Positions 7,890-18,072 of a DNA stretch of 26,423 nt are shown here, in pieces; the stretch's first letter is position 1; the number at the start of each line of letters is the position of its first letter. The translations under genes were made by a program, and so were the position numbers. The DNA is from Deltaproteobacteria bacterium (GTDB lineage Bacteria; Desulfobacterota_B; Binatia; UBA9968): the NCBI GenBank assembly GCA_005879255.1, contig VBKY01000184.1:43573-69995 (forward strand). The letters run 5' to 3'. The notes beneath the pieces were generated by a model. That model was not told the DNA's origin. It ran no database searches and was given only the letters and a program-made list of their open reading frames with translations.

Positions 7890-7918
7890 AAAATAAGCGG
7901 GCGTCAGCTAAATTGCAA
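7890..7918 (-). promoter_or_regulatory. Candidate sigma70-type promoter for selenoprotein operon
   Basis: On the minus strand TTGCAA (7918-7913) and TATTTT (7895-7890) are separated by 17 bases, matching the -35 and -10 consensus at four of six positions each. Transcription would start near 7883, about 20 bases before ATG 7863. The site is in the 122-base divergent gap shared with the nitrilase gene. Confidence 0.35.
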
Positions 7919-7985
7919 GTGAACCGACCCCTATGTTACTTTCGTCAAAATTCTCTTCACGTCATTCGAGGATGGAGCCTAATCT

Positions 7986-8939
7986 GTGTCGATCCGCATC
8001 GCCATTGCTCAGATCAATCCGAAGCTTGGAGATCTCCAGGCCAACCTTGCCCTTTATGAAGAAAGAATTCGCCAAGGCATCAAAGAGCGAGCCCAGTTCC
8101 TGCTTTTTCCCGAGCTAAGCCTCACCGGTTACTATCTCCGTGACACGGTTCCCAGTGTCGCGCTGACGATGAAGTCAGCGGAAATAACCAAGCTCAAACA
8201 GCTTAGCCGCGAGCTGTGCTTCGTTGCCGGACTGGTCGAAGAGAGCGCAGACCACCGGTTTTTCAACGCTGCGGTCTATTTCGAAGACGGTGAAGTCCGC
8301 CATGTGCACCGCAAAGTCTATCTGCCGACCTACGGCATGTTTGACGAGCAGCGCTATTTCGCCGCCGGCGACCGCATTCGGGCGTTTGATTCAAAATTCG
8401 GCCGCCTGGCGCTCTTGATCTGCGAAGATCTATGGCACCCATCGACGATCAATGTCGCGGCGTTGGATGGCGCGCTCGCGGTGCTGTGCCCGTCAGCGAG
8501 CCCGTTGCGCGGCGTCGTTGACGCGCAGGTGCAGGACGACAACGCGCGTTACTGGGAGATGATCAACGCGACGTATGCCGAGACCTACAGCCTGTTCATG
8601 ATCTACGGCAACCGCTGTGGCTTCGAAGACGGCGTTGGCTTTTGGGGCGGCTCGGAGATCGTCGATCCGTTCGGCCAGCGTCTCGCCAAGGCGAGGTACT
8701 ATGAGGAAGATTTTATTGTCACCGATCTTGCGTTGGAATCGGTCCGCCGTAAACGAACCATTTCGCCGCTGCTGCGTGATGAAGACATCGATCTGACGAT
8801 CAATGAATTGATGAGAATTCGCGAGCGGCCGGCAGAGTCGAAAGTCGTTCAAAAGTTCAAGGGTCCAAAGGTTGAACGAGTGGTGAAAGCCAAGACAAGA
8901 AAGCGCCGGCCGCCAGCCGTCAGCCGAAAGCTTCGATGA
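7986..8939 (+). CDS. Nitrilase-type amidase subunit of split NAD+ synthetase
   Basis: This 317-residue protein is a carbon-nitrogen hydrolase. Its complete triad is E43 (FPELSLTGY), K110 ([14 protein letters not shown]) and C146 (LICEDLWHP), motifs characteristic of the glutaminase domain of glutamine-dependent NAD+ synthetase. It should release ammonia from glutamine for the synthetase encoded immediately downstream, whose ATG overlaps this stop (ATGA). In most bacteria both domains are one polypeptide, so here the enzyme appears split. The start is GTG 7986 with GGATGGAG about 8 bases upstream; there is no in-frame ATG nearby. The last 35 residues form an unusually basic tail ([15 protein letters not shown]...), and the DNA there (8846-8878) matches the intergenic GTTCAA repeat, so the tail may come from repeat insertion. 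A free-standing amidase with another substrate is a weaker alternative. Confidence 0.9.
   Translation: MSIRIAIAQINPKLGDLQANLALYEERIRQGIKERAQFLLFPELSLTGYYLRDTVPSVALTMKSAEITKLKQLSRELCFVAGLVEESADHRFFNAAVYFEDGEVRHVHRKVYLPTYGMFDEQRYFAAGDRIRAFDSKFGRLALLICEDLWHPSTINVAALDGALAVLCPSASPLRGVVDAQVQDDNARYWEMINATYAETYSLFMIYGNRCGFEDGVGFWGGSEIVDPFGQRLAKARYYEEDFIVTDLALESVRRKRTISPLLRDEDIDLTINELMRIRERPAESKVVQKFKGPKVERVVKAKTRKRRPPAVSRKLR
8846..8878. repeat. GTTCAA-type inverted repeat inside the nitrilase 3' end
   Basis: CGTTCAA (8846-8852) and TTGAACG (8872-8878) form a perfect 7-base inverted repeat around aagttcaagggtccaaagg. The word composition is the same as the intergenic element at 5640-5716. It encodes residues of the basic C-terminal tail of the amidase. 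Confidence 0.5.
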
Positions 8940-9757
8940 GTCAAATTCCCACCAACACGGCCCTTCTGCGTGAAATTTTGACGGGATTTATTCGCAACGA
9001 AGTACAGAAGACCGGGTTGACGCGAGTCATCGTCGGTTTATCCGGCGGCGTGGATTCCGCGCTGAGCGCCATGCTCGCAGCCGAAGCCCTTGGCCCGAAA
9101 AACGTTTTGGCGATTTTGATGCCTTACAAAAGCTCCCATTCCGATAGCCTGGCGCACGCTGAAATGGTCGTACAGAAGAGCGCCATCGAATCTTTATTGG
9201 TCGACATTTCGCCGCAAATCGATGCCTATTTTGAGCACTTCCCGGACGCCGATTCCCGGCGTCGCGGCAACAAGATGGCGCGCGAGCGCATGACGATTCT
9301 GTACGATCATTCGGCGCGCTGGAACGGTCTGGTTCTGGGGACGAGCAATAAGACAGAATTGTTGCTCGGCTATGGGACGCTCTACGGCGACATGGCTTCC
9401 GCGATCAATCCCCTCGGCGATCTCTATAAGACCCAGGTCTGGGCCTTGGCCGAAGCGATCGGCGTACCCGATGTGATCGTGAGCAAAGTGCCATCGGCAG
9501 ATCTTTGGCTGGGACAAACTGATGAAGGAGAACTAGGATTCACATACCTTGATGTAGACAAACTGCTCTACCTGATGGTTGATCAACGCTATACCAAGCC
9601 GGAGCTGTGCGCTGCCGGTTTTCCCGAACGATTTGTCGAAGACGTCGCCATGCGCATCATGATGTCGCAATTCAAGCGGCGCCTGCCGGTGATCGCCAAG
9701 GTCTCGCAAAGAACCATCGACCGTGACTTTCGCTACTCGAGAGATTGGGGGAAGTGA
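8936..9757 (+). CDS. nadE: NAD+ synthetase (synthetase subunit)
   Basis: This 273-residue protein is the ATP-pyrophosphatase domain of NAD+ synthetase, which adenylates nicotinate adenine dinucleotide and amidates it to NAD+ in the cytosol. Visible motifs are the P-loop SGGVDS (36-41), [19 protein letters not shown], the magnesium/NaAD-binding region [12 protein letters not shown], and [21 protein letters not shown]. The length suits a stand-alone domain. The overlapping upstream amidase gene suggests ammonia is supplied by a partner subunit, making the pair glutamine-dependent. ATG 8936 overlaps the amidase stop by four bases, so production is probably translationally coupled. An inverted repeat follows the stop, then rsmI. 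Confidence 0.94.
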   Translation: MSQIPTNTALLREILTGFIRNEVQKTGLTRVIVGLSGGVDSALSAMLAAEALGPKNVLAILMPYKSSHSDSLAHAEMVVQKSAIESLLVDISPQIDAYFEHFPDADSRRRGNKMARERMTILYDHSARWNGLVLGTSNKTELLLGYGTLYGDMASAINPLGDLYKTQVWALAEAIGVPDVIVSKVPSADLWLGQTDEGELGFTYLDVDKLLYLMVDQRYTKPELCAAGFPERFVEDVAMRIMMSQFKRRLPVIAKVSQRTIDRDFRYSRDWGK

Positions 9758-9762
9758 GGAAT

Positions 9763-9842
9763 GAGGATCGAGGATAGAAGATAGAGAATGGAAGGCAGAG
9801 ATCGAGGCTAGCGCGATCCTCCATCTTCCATCCTCGATCCTC
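9763..9842. repeat. Long imperfect inverted repeat between nadE and rsmI
   Basis: The left arm (9763-9789, starting gaggatcgaggat) and right arm (9816-9842, ending atcctcgatcctc) match at 24 of 27 positions as inverted copies, with a 26-base loop. The arms are built from degenerate GAGGAT/GGAAGAT words. The right arm ends 11 bases before the rsmI ATG, and rsmI has no evident Shine-Dalgarno. A transcript hairpin here could separate nadE from rsmI expression or limit ribosome access. There is no T-tract, so it is not a classic intrinsic terminator. Confidence 0.7.
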
Positions 9843-9853
9843 GAAACGGATTC

Positions 9854-10696
9854 ATGCCCGCTGGCATCCTTTACGTCGTTGCGACTCCGATCGGCAACCT
9901 CGAAGACATTACGCTACGCGCGATTCGGGTTCTCAAGGAAGTCAGTCTGATCGCCGCCGAAGACACGCGGCACACACAGATTCTGCTCAGCCGCTACGAT
10001 ATTCACACGCCGCTCACCAGCTATCACGAGCACAACGAACGGACTAAAGCGCAGCCGCTCGTTGAACGGATAGTCCGCGGCGAGAGCATCGCACTGCTTT
10101 CCGATGCCGGCACTCCGGCGATCTCCGACCCCGGTTATCGTCTCGTCGTCGAAGCGGTTCGCGCCGGCGTTCGGATTGTTCCACTTCCCGGGCCGTCGGC
10201 AGTAGCGGCGGTCTTGAGCGCCAGCGGTTTGCCTACGGATCGTTTCGTTTTCGAGGGCTTTCTCCCGGCCAAGAAGCAAGAAAGACGAGCGAAGCTGCAA
10301 GCGCTTCGGAACGAGACCAGAACGGTCATTCTTTACGAGGCGCCACACCGTGTGAAAGAATCGCTGGTCGATATGCAGCTGATTCTAGGCGACCGCGAAA
10401 TCGTCATCGGCCGCGAGGTCAGCAAAGTTCACGAAGAGTTCTTGCGCGGCATGATCGGGGAGATCCTTGTTCAGGTTGCCGATCGAGAAGTAAAGGGCGA
10501 AATCACAATCGTCGTGCGTGGCTCTAGCGAGGGCGTGCAAGTTGCCGAGGAAGAACTCAAGGCGGCGATCAGTCAACTCGCAGCGGGTGGGATGGGCGTT
10601 AAACCCATCTCGGAATTTCTCAGTCAACGATATCAACTTTCGAAGCGAAAGATTTATCAAATGGCTTTACAGATGAAGGGCTCGACGGGACGCTGA
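9854..10696 (+). CDS. rsmI: 16S rRNA (cytidine-1402-2'-O)-methyltransferase
   Basis: This 280-residue protein has the hallmark RsmI motifs: VVATPIGNLEDITLRA (8-23), AAEDTRHT, LSDAGTPAISDPGYRLV and PLPGPSA, followed by EGFLPAKKQER and YEAPHR. RsmI is a tetrapyrrole-methylase-fold enzyme that methylates the ribose of C1402 in the 16S rRNA decoding centre using S-adenosylmethionine. The C-terminal 50 residues match the helical tail typical of full-length members. It lies 96 bases after nadE in the same direction, with a large inverted repeat between. It converges with the acylphosphatase gene, leaving only 12 bases between stops. Confidence 0.96.
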   Translation: MPAGILYVVATPIGNLEDITLRAIRVLKEVSLIAAEDTRHTQILLSRYDIHTPLTSYHEHNERTKAQPLVERIVRGESIALLSDAGTPAISDPGYRLVVEAVRAGVRIVPLPGPSAVAAVLSASGLPTDRFVFEGFLPAKKQERRAKLQALRNETRTVILYEAPHRVKESLVDMQLILGDREIVIGREVSKVHEEFLRGMIGEILVQVADREVKGEITIVVRGSSEGVQVAEEELKAAISQLAAGGMGVKPISEFLSQRYQLSKRKIYQMALQMKGSTGR

Positions 10697-10697
10697 T

Positions 10698-10711
10698 TAG
10701 GGCATTCCCTA
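10698..10711. terminator. Short hairpin between convergent rsmI and acylphosphatase genes
   Basis: TAGGG-catt-CCCTA forms a perfect 5-bp stem in the 12-base gap and reaches into the acylphosphatase stop codon. It could work in both directions, but it is short and lacks a T-tract. Confidence 0.25.
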
Positions 10712-10999
10712 GTGCTTGATCGTAAAGCTGCGAAAAGCATGCTGCGGAGTTTCCCAACTGACATCGACATGGCTCACGCGAGCGCCGGACGGGCCGTGGC
10801 GACACCACGCGATCAATTCCTCGAGCTTCGCCCTGGCGCCTTCGGCGATGGCCTCCACAGAGCCATCGAGACAATTCATGACCCATCCCGTGAGCCCGAG
10901 GCTTTGCGCTTCTTGGAGCGCCGAAGCGCGAAAATAAACGCCTTGGACTCGGCCGCCAATTTTCAAATGGACGCGGGCGGTTTCGGAAGCACTGTCCAT
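10709..10999 (-). CDS. acyP: Acylphosphatase
   Basis: At 96 residues this has the usual acylphosphatase size. It carries both signatures: GGRVQGVYFRAS (15-26, with the phosphate-binding R24) and GWVMNCLDGSVE (38-49, with N42, the residue that orients the nucleophilic water). The enzyme hydrolyses acyl phosphates such as 1,3-bisphosphoglycerate, carbamoyl phosphate and acetyl phosphate in the cytosol. The start is ATG 10999. The gene is convergent with rsmI and divergent from the RRM gene, so it is probably transcribed alone. A promoter in the 11000-11080 stretch is not obvious. Confidence 0.95.
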   Translation of the reverse strand: MDSASETARVHLKIGGRVQGVYFRASALQEAQSLGLTGWVMNCLDGSVEAIAEGARAKLEELIAWCRHGPSGARVSHVDVSWETPQHAFRSFTIKH

Positions 11000-11079
11000 A
11001 CTTATTCCCTATTTGATCTAGCCCACGTGTGCCTACCCCGCAAGCCCGGTATTAACGTCCACAGCAGACAGCAAAAGAT

Positions 11080-11109
11080 TTGACAAGCGAGGTGCGACTT
11101 TTGTAGGCT
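11080..11109 (+). promoter_or_regulatory. Candidate promoter for the RRM protein gene
   Basis: A perfect -35 hexamer TTGACA (11080-11085) is followed after 18 bases by TAGGCT (11104-11109), which matches the -10 consensus at three of six positions. Transcription would begin near 11116, giving a leader of roughly 135 bases before ATG 11251. Confidence 0.4.
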
Positions 11110-11115
11110 GGCGCC

Positions 11116-11250
11116 GTTTTCGGAAGGGTCTGGTTACCGAAGAGCGTGCCGAGAGAGTGGTTCCCCCATGAGACCCGTTTGCGGCCTTGCCCTTTGGCTA
11201 AGTCGATCCCGACACAGTGAGCATTCGTTGGTCCAACAAGGAGGGCCGAG
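11116..11250 (+). promoter_or_regulatory. Long structured 5' leader of the RRM protein gene
   Basis: No gene fits this stretch. It contains GGGTCT (11126-11131) and its complement AGACCC (11171-11176), which would close a 39-base loop. Further G/C-rich self-complementary words such as ggttacc lie inside. The leader ends with a strong AAGGAGGG Shine-Dalgarno about 7 bases before the ATG. Bacterial RRM proteins are often cold-regulated, so a temperature-sensitive or autoregulated leader is plausible, but that is inference. Confidence 0.4.
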
Positions 11251-11571
11251 ATGGGAGCAAAGCTATACGTTGGCAACCTTTCCTACAATGTGACGGAGGA
11301 GAGGCTCCAGCAGCATTTCGCGCAGCATGGTTCGGTGGTCAGCGCGCGGATCATCACGGACAAGTTCAGCGGCCGGTCGAAGGGTTTCGGCTTCGTCGAA
11401 ATGAGCTCCGACCAAGAAGCCGAGAAGGCGACCAATGCGCTGAACGGCACGGACTTCGAGGGCAGGAATATCGTGGTCAGCGAAGCGCGCCCCCAGGCAC
11501 CGCGCTCGCCACGGCCGGGAGGCGGGGGTGGTTACGGCAGCGGCCGACCGCCACGGCGCGACCGTTATTGA
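11251..11571 (+). CDS. RRM-domain RNA-binding protein with Gly/Arg/Pro tail
   Basis: This 106-residue protein consists of one RNA recognition motif and a short disordered tail. RNP2 is LYVGNL (5-10) and RNP1 is KGFGFVEM (44-51), both with the aromatic residues that stack on RNA bases. Residues 80-106 are rich in Gly, Pro and Arg and end in RRDRY. Such small RRM proteins occur in cyanobacteria, Desulfobacterota and other groups. They bind single-stranded RNA, and several are induced by cold or stress. ATG 11251 has an excellent ribosome-binding site (AAGGAGGG). Its stop codon abuts the ligA stop on the other strand with no spacer. Confidence 0.95.
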   Translation: MGAKLYVGNLSYNVTEERLQQHFAQHGSVVSARIITDKFSGRSKGFGFVEMSSDQEAEKATNALNGTDFEGRNIVVSEARPQAPRSPRPGGGGGYGSGRPPRRDRY

Positions 11572-13710
<2,139 letters not shown>

Positions 13711-15474
13711 ATGTTAACCATCCAATTAATGCGTATGCGCTCGATTCGGACGGTGGTTTTTGTTGCTATTTTGTCGGGGTGCGCCACCGCCGTACCCGAG
13801 CTAAAACCAGTCTCTGATGAACTAGTCTGGATTCCGGAACCGCCCTTTCGCAATCACCAAAAGATCGAAATTCCCGCCGAGGCGCAAGCCTACAGTCATT
13901 TTCTCAAGGCGCAAATGCTGCTCGGCGACGGCGAGTTCGAAGCGGCGCTCAAAGAATTTGAAGCCGCGGCACAGGCCAGCCCGAGCGAGGCGTTTTTGCG
14001 TTTTCGCTTGGCGGCGCTGTACCTGCGCAAGGGCGATCTCAAGAAAGCCTTGGAGGAGGCGGAAGCCGCGGCCAAGCTGGACCCAAAGACCGTCGACCAT
14101 CACCTGCTTCTGGCCGGCCTGTATTCGTCCTTGGGTGACAATCAAAAGGGACTCAGTGAGTACAATGAAGTGCTTGCACTCGACCCAAATAATCAGGAAG
14201 CGCTGCTCTATCTCGGTGCCTTGTACCTGCAAATGGAAGATTATGCGCAGGCGACGCAACGGTTAGAACAGCTTTTGAAGAGCGCCCCGGATTCGGCCCT
14301 TGGTCACTACTATCTTGGTCGCGTGCGTGCCCGCAGCAAGCTCTACCTTGCCGCTGAGCAGAGCTACCGCAAGGCGCTGGAGCTCAATTCCAAGTCCGAA
14401 GCCGTGTTGCTGGATTTGGCCCTGGTTTACGAGCTCCAGGGAAAAACCGAGGATGCGATCCAAACCTACCAGCGTTTGCTGCAGGTGAACGCGCAGAACG
14501 TTTGGGCACGCAAACGCCTAGGCGAGCTCTACGTCGGCCAAAACAAGCTCGACGAAGCCTTGCGCCAGTTTGAATCTCTCGAAGGCGCCGAGACCGACCC
14601 GCGCGAGACCCGGATCAAGATCGGGCTGATATCCTTTGAAAAGGGCGATTTTGAACGGGCGGCAACGGAGTTTAATCTGGTCTTGGCGGGCGACCCGGAC
14701 AATGATCGCGCGCGTTACTATCTCGGCGCGACCTACGTTGAGCTAAGGGCCGACGATAAGGCGCTGGAAGCCTTCGAGCGCGTACCGGAGAAGAGCGAGC
14801 TATTTATCGATGCTCGCGTTCAAGCCGCGTATCTTTATGATCGCAAAGAGCAAATCCCAAAGGCCATCGAGGTTTTGCAACCGGCCTTGAAAAAGCGCAA
14901 CGACCGAAAAGAAATTTACGCGTTTCTAAGCGCGCTTTATCGCAAGACCAAGGAGTATCCCAAAGCGATCCAGTCGATGGAACGGGTCGTCGTGCTCGAT
15001 CCCAAGAGCGATGAGGCACATTTTCAACTGGGCGCGCTCTACGATGAGAACAAAAATAGAGACAAATCGATTGCCAGCATGAAGAAAGCGATCGAGCTCA
15101 ACCCGAAAAATGCCGCCGCGCTCAATTATCTCGGCTACACCTGGGCCGAGATGGGCGTGCAACTGGAGGAAGCCGAAGACTTGATTCAGCGCGCGCTCAA
15201 AATTCAACCCAACGATGGGTTCTATATCGATAGCTTGGGCTGGGTTTACTATCAGAAGGGCGATTATCCCAAGGCCGTGGAGCAGCTCGAGCGCGCGGTT
15301 GAGATCACGGTCGATGATCCGACGATTATCGAACACTTGGGTGACGCTTACGAAAAGGCCGGCAAGCCCGATAGCGCATTAATGCGCTATCGCGACGCGT
15401 TGAAACGGACCAAAGAAAACGACCAGATCAAACGCATCCGCGACAAAATCCAGCGCCTGGAGAAAAAAGTTTGA
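13711..15474 (+). CDS. TPR-repeat outer-membrane-type lipoprotein
   Basis: The product is up to 587 residues. The N-terminus is a lipoprotein signal with a basic n-region (MRMRSIR), hydrophobic TVVFVAIL and lipobox LSGC. The mature protein would begin at the Cys at residue 24 from ATG 13711, or residue 18 from ATG 13729. The later start gives a more typical signal length; neither has a clear ribosome-binding site. From about residue 60 to the end there are at least a dozen tetratricopeptide repeats with the usual W/L-G-Y-A-F-A-P spacing, for example near YLGALYLQMEDYAQA. TPR arrays mediate protein-protein contacts, so an envelope assembly or scaffold role is likely. It overlaps the next lipoprotein gene by four bases (TTGA). 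No enzymatic domain is visible. Confidence 0.9.
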   Translation: MLTIQLMRMRSIRTVVFVAILSGCATAVPELKPVSDELVWIPEPPFRNHQKIEIPAEAQAYSHFLKAQMLLGDGEFEAALKEFEAAAQASPSEAFLRFRLAALYLRKGDLKKALEEAEAAAKLDPKTVDHHLLLAGLYSSLGDNQKGLSEYNEVLALDPNNQEALLYLGALYLQMEDYAQATQRLEQLLKSAPDSALGHYYLGRVRARSKLYLAAEQSYRKALELNSKSEAVLLDLALVYELQGKTEDAIQTYQRLLQVNAQNVWARKRLGELYVGQNKLDEALRQFESLEGAETDPRETRIKIGLISFEKGDFERAATEFNLVLAGDPDNDRARYYLGATYVELRADDKALEAFERVPEKSELFIDARVQAAYLYDRKEQIPKAIEVLQPALKKRNDRKEIYAFLSALYRKTKEYPKAIQSMERVVVLDPKSDEAHFQLGALYDENKNRDKSIASMKKAIELNPKNAAALNYLGYTWAEMGVQLEEAEDLIQRALKIQPNDGFYIDSLGWVYYQKGDYPKAVEQLERAVEITVDDPTIIEHLGDAYEKAGKPDSALMRYRDALKRTKENDQIKRIRDKIQRLEKKV

Positions 15475-16289
15475 CCCCGTCCCTCAAGCGGCCATTGGCC
15501 GTCTCCTTTCAGTCATTCAAATTTACTATTCTGGCGGCAGTCGTATTCGGACTGACCGGTTGCGCGACGGTCTCGCCGCCGCAGCCTCAGCTTCCCGCGC
15601 CAAAGTGGGAGTCGAGCGAAATGATCAAGTCGCTCACCCAGCGACGCGAGCAGTTTCGCTCGCTGCGCGCGCTTGCACAGGTCGACTATGCCGGCCCGGA
15701 CGGGAAACAGGGCTTTCAAGAAGCGGTGGTCATCCAACGGCCGGATCGCTTACGCCTGGAGACCCTGAGCTACCTCGGTGCGATTCTCATTGTCACCGCC
15801 AACGACAAAGAAATCATCGGTTATCACCCGCGCGAGGGAGTCTTCGTGCGCGGCCGGCGCTCCAAGGAAAATTTACTGCGCTACACGAAGATACCATTGG
15901 AGCTTGACGAGATTACCTCCCTCTTGACCGGATTGCCCCCAGTGGATGCATCCGCGCTGTGGACGCAGGAAGGAAACACGCTGGTCTTTTCGCCGAATGG
16001 GCGCAAAAAGGACGCAGTTGCGTTTGAGTCACCACAGCCGGTGCCGACCAAATGGGAACGCTTCAATGTTAACGGTGTCCTGGAATTGAGTGCGCGGTTC
16101 TCCGACTACGTTTCTACTCCAGCGGGTCTGTTTCCGTCGAGAATTTACGTCGAGGCTCCCCTGCAGAAAAAGAAAGTCGAGATTCGCTATCAGGAGCCCG
16201 AGATCAACGGCAAAATTCCCCTCGAGCTTTTCACTCAGCAAAAACCCGCCCACGCTCAGGAAGTGCCGATCGAGGCGATCGGCAGTTGA
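15471..16289 (+). CDS. LolB/DUF4292-like lipoprotein
   Basis: This 272-residue lipoprotein starts at TTG 15471, which overlaps the TGA of the TPR gene. Its signal segment (about 17-30) ends in lipobox LTGC, making C31 the lipidated residue. The following region (IKSLTQRREQFRSLRALAQVDYAGPDGKQGFQEAVVIQRPDRLRLETLSYLG, in part) has the pattern of the LolB/DUF4292 fold: an open beta-barrel that accepts lipid tails in LolB itself. In Desulfobacterota-type genomes a TPR protein and a LolB-like protein are often neighbours, which supports the call. Function could be lipoprotein insertion into the outer membrane or another lipid-handling job; direct LolB activity is not shown. The next gene begins four bases after the stop. 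Confidence 0.8.
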   Translation: MTPSLKRPLAVSFQSFKFTILAAVVFGLTGCATVSPPQPQLPAPKWESSEMIKSLTQRREQFRSLRALAQVDYAGPDGKQGFQEAVVIQRPDRLRLETLSYLGAILIVTANDKEIIGYHPREGVFVRGRRSKENLLRYTKIPLELDEITSLLTGLPPVDASALWTQEGNTLVFSPNGRKKDAVAFESPQPVPTKWERFNVNGVLELSARFSDYVSTPAGLFPSRIYVEAPLQKKKVEIRYQEPEINGKIPLELFTQQKPAHAQEVPIEAIGS

Positions 16290-16292
16290 GCG

Positions 16293-18062
16293 ATGTTCTG
16301 GAGAACTTGGCGATTCGTTTTAGCTCTCCTGTTGCTCATCGGCTGCGGCGATAAGACCGAAGTAAAAGTACCCGACGCGCCCCCGGCGGCGGAACAAGTT
16401 TCTGGCAAGCCGGTGACCGGAGATTGGCTGGTCATTCACAGTCTCAGCGATCCCGAGCAACTCAATCCTCTGACCAGCAGCGACGCTTCATCTGCCGAGG
16501 TAAACCAGTACATTTTTGAGAGTCTTCTTAGCCGAGAGCCGCGCACTTTGGAGTTCAAACCTTATATCGCAGAGGCTCGGCCGGAAATCTCTAACGACAA
16601 GCTCTCGTACACTTTTAAAATTAGGCGGGATGTTCGTTTTCAGGACGGGCGGCCAGTGACCGGAGAGGACGTCTTGTTCAGCCTCAAGGTGATCAAGTGC
16701 CCGCTGGTAAACGCGCCGTTTCTCAGAGTCTACTTCAATTCCGTGGTCGATGCTCAGTTATTGGACCCCTATACCATCCGATTTGTTACCAAAGAACGGT
16801 ACTTCCTTAACGAAAGCGTTCTAGGACAAGAAATCAAGATCTTGCCGCGTCATTATTACGATCCTGACAATTTGCTCAAAAATGTGTCAGTCCGAGATCT
16901 TTTAAAGGATCCGCAGTTGAATGAGAATGTCAAAAAGTTCGCCGACAACTTCAACAAGAACTACAACCGAAATCCCATGGGTAGCGGGCCGTACAAATTT
17001 CATCGCTGGAAAACCGGGCAAGAGATCGAGCTGACTCGCGATCCGAATTATTGGGGGACGGGAAAACCAGGAATCGACCAGGCCTATGTGGATCGTTTAA
17101 AGTTCCGAGTCGTCAATAATATGGATGCGGCGTTGGTCAGGTTAAAGAGCGGCAGTCTTGACTACATGGAAGTCCTGCAACCCGTGCAGCACGTCAGAGG
17201 CACCAATAGCGAAAGATTCAACCGAGAATTTAAGAAGTATGAATACTATGCCCCGACCTATAGCTATATCGGCTGGAATAACAATCATCCGATCTTTCGT
17301 GATAAGCGGGTCCGACAAGCGATGACTTATTTGACTGACCGAAAGCAAATTGTCAAAAGCGTGCTTTTTGGTCTTGGCGAAGTCGTCGACAGCCACATCT
17401 ATTTTTTTCGGCCGGAATACGACAAGACCCTGCAAAGTTACCCCTTCGACCCCCAGAAAGCACTGGCTTTGCTCAACGAAGCGGGTTGGAAAGACACGGA
17501 TGGCGACGGCGTGCTCGACAAGGTCATCGACGGCAAGAAAGTTCCGCTGCGCTTTGAAATCAAGGTCAATAGCGGCAACGCCGTCCGAAAAAGTGTCGCG
17601 CTGGTACTGTTGGACGAGCTAAAGAAACATGGCATTGCCGCGAGTGTTCGAGAGCTGGACTGGACCATTTTTCTCAATGACGTTAAGAACCATCAATTCG
17701 ATGCTGTCGTGTTGGGCTGGCAGATGTCGACGACCGAGCCAGATGCGTATCAGGTATGGCATTCGTCTCAAGCAGCGAACAAGGGTTCGAACGCAATCAG
17801 TTACAAGAACGCTCGCGTGGACGAGATACTAGAGACTTACCGGCGCGAGTTCGACGCGCAGAAGCGAATCCAGATGTACAAAGAATTCCAGGAGATTATA
17901 CACGACGAACAGCCCTACACGTTTCTGTACGTTGCCAAACGCGTTTCCGCGGTTCATCGGCGTTTCCAGGGTGTCGAGGTTTTCCCCGACGGGCTTCGCC
18001 CGATTGACTGGTGGGTTCCCGTGACACGGCAAAAATACCTCAACACGGTTACCGCGCAATAG
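16293..18062 (+). CDS. Peptide-type ABC transporter substrate-binding lipoprotein (SBP family 5)
   Basis: At 589 residues this is a family 5 extracellular solute-binding protein, the class that binds oligopeptides, nickel and other solutes for Opp/Dpp/Yej importers. The signal peptide ends in lipobox LIGC (lipidated C18). Family features follow in order: LNPLTSSDASSAEVNQYIFESLLSRE in part, the YTFKIRRDVRFQDGRPVTGEDVLFSLKVI motif region around residues 110-140, GSGPYKF, the DPNYWG motif, and RQAMTYLTDRKQIV. It is followed after 10 bases by two permease genes. The permease next but one resembles YejE, so a Yej-like long-peptide importer is a fair reading. The ligand is not predictable. No Shine-Dalgarno is evident; the start is four bases after the previous stop. 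Confidence 0.93.
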   Translation: MFWRTWRFVLALLLLIGCGDKTEVKVPDAPPAAEQVSGKPVTGDWLVIHSLSDPEQLNPLTSSDASSAEVNQYIFESLLSREPRTLEFKPYIAEARPEISNDKLSYTFKIRRDVRFQDGRPVTGEDVLFSLKVIKCPLVNAPFLRVYFNSVVDAQLLDPYTIRFVTKERYFLNESVLGQEIKILPRHYYDPDNLLKNVSVRDLLKDPQLNENVKKFADNFNKNYNRNPMGSGPYKFHRWKTGQEIELTRDPNYWGTGKPGIDQAYVDRLKFRVVNNMDAALVRLKSGSLDYMEVLQPVQHVRGTNSERFNREFKKYEYYAPTYSYIGWNNNHPIFRDKRVRQAMTYLTDRKQIVKSVLFGLGEVVDSHIYFFRPEYDKTLQSYPFDPQKALALLNEAGWKDTDGDGVLDKVIDGKKVPLRFEIKVNSGNAVRKSVALVLLDELKKHGIAASVRELDWTIFLNDVKNHQFDAVVLGWQMSTTEPDAYQVWHSSQAANKGSNAISYKNARVDEILETYRREFDAQKRIQMYKEFQEIIHDEQPYTFLYVAKRVSAVHRRFQGVEVFPDGLRPIDWWVPVTRQKYLNTVTAQ

Positions 18063-18072
18063 CCATTCCATC

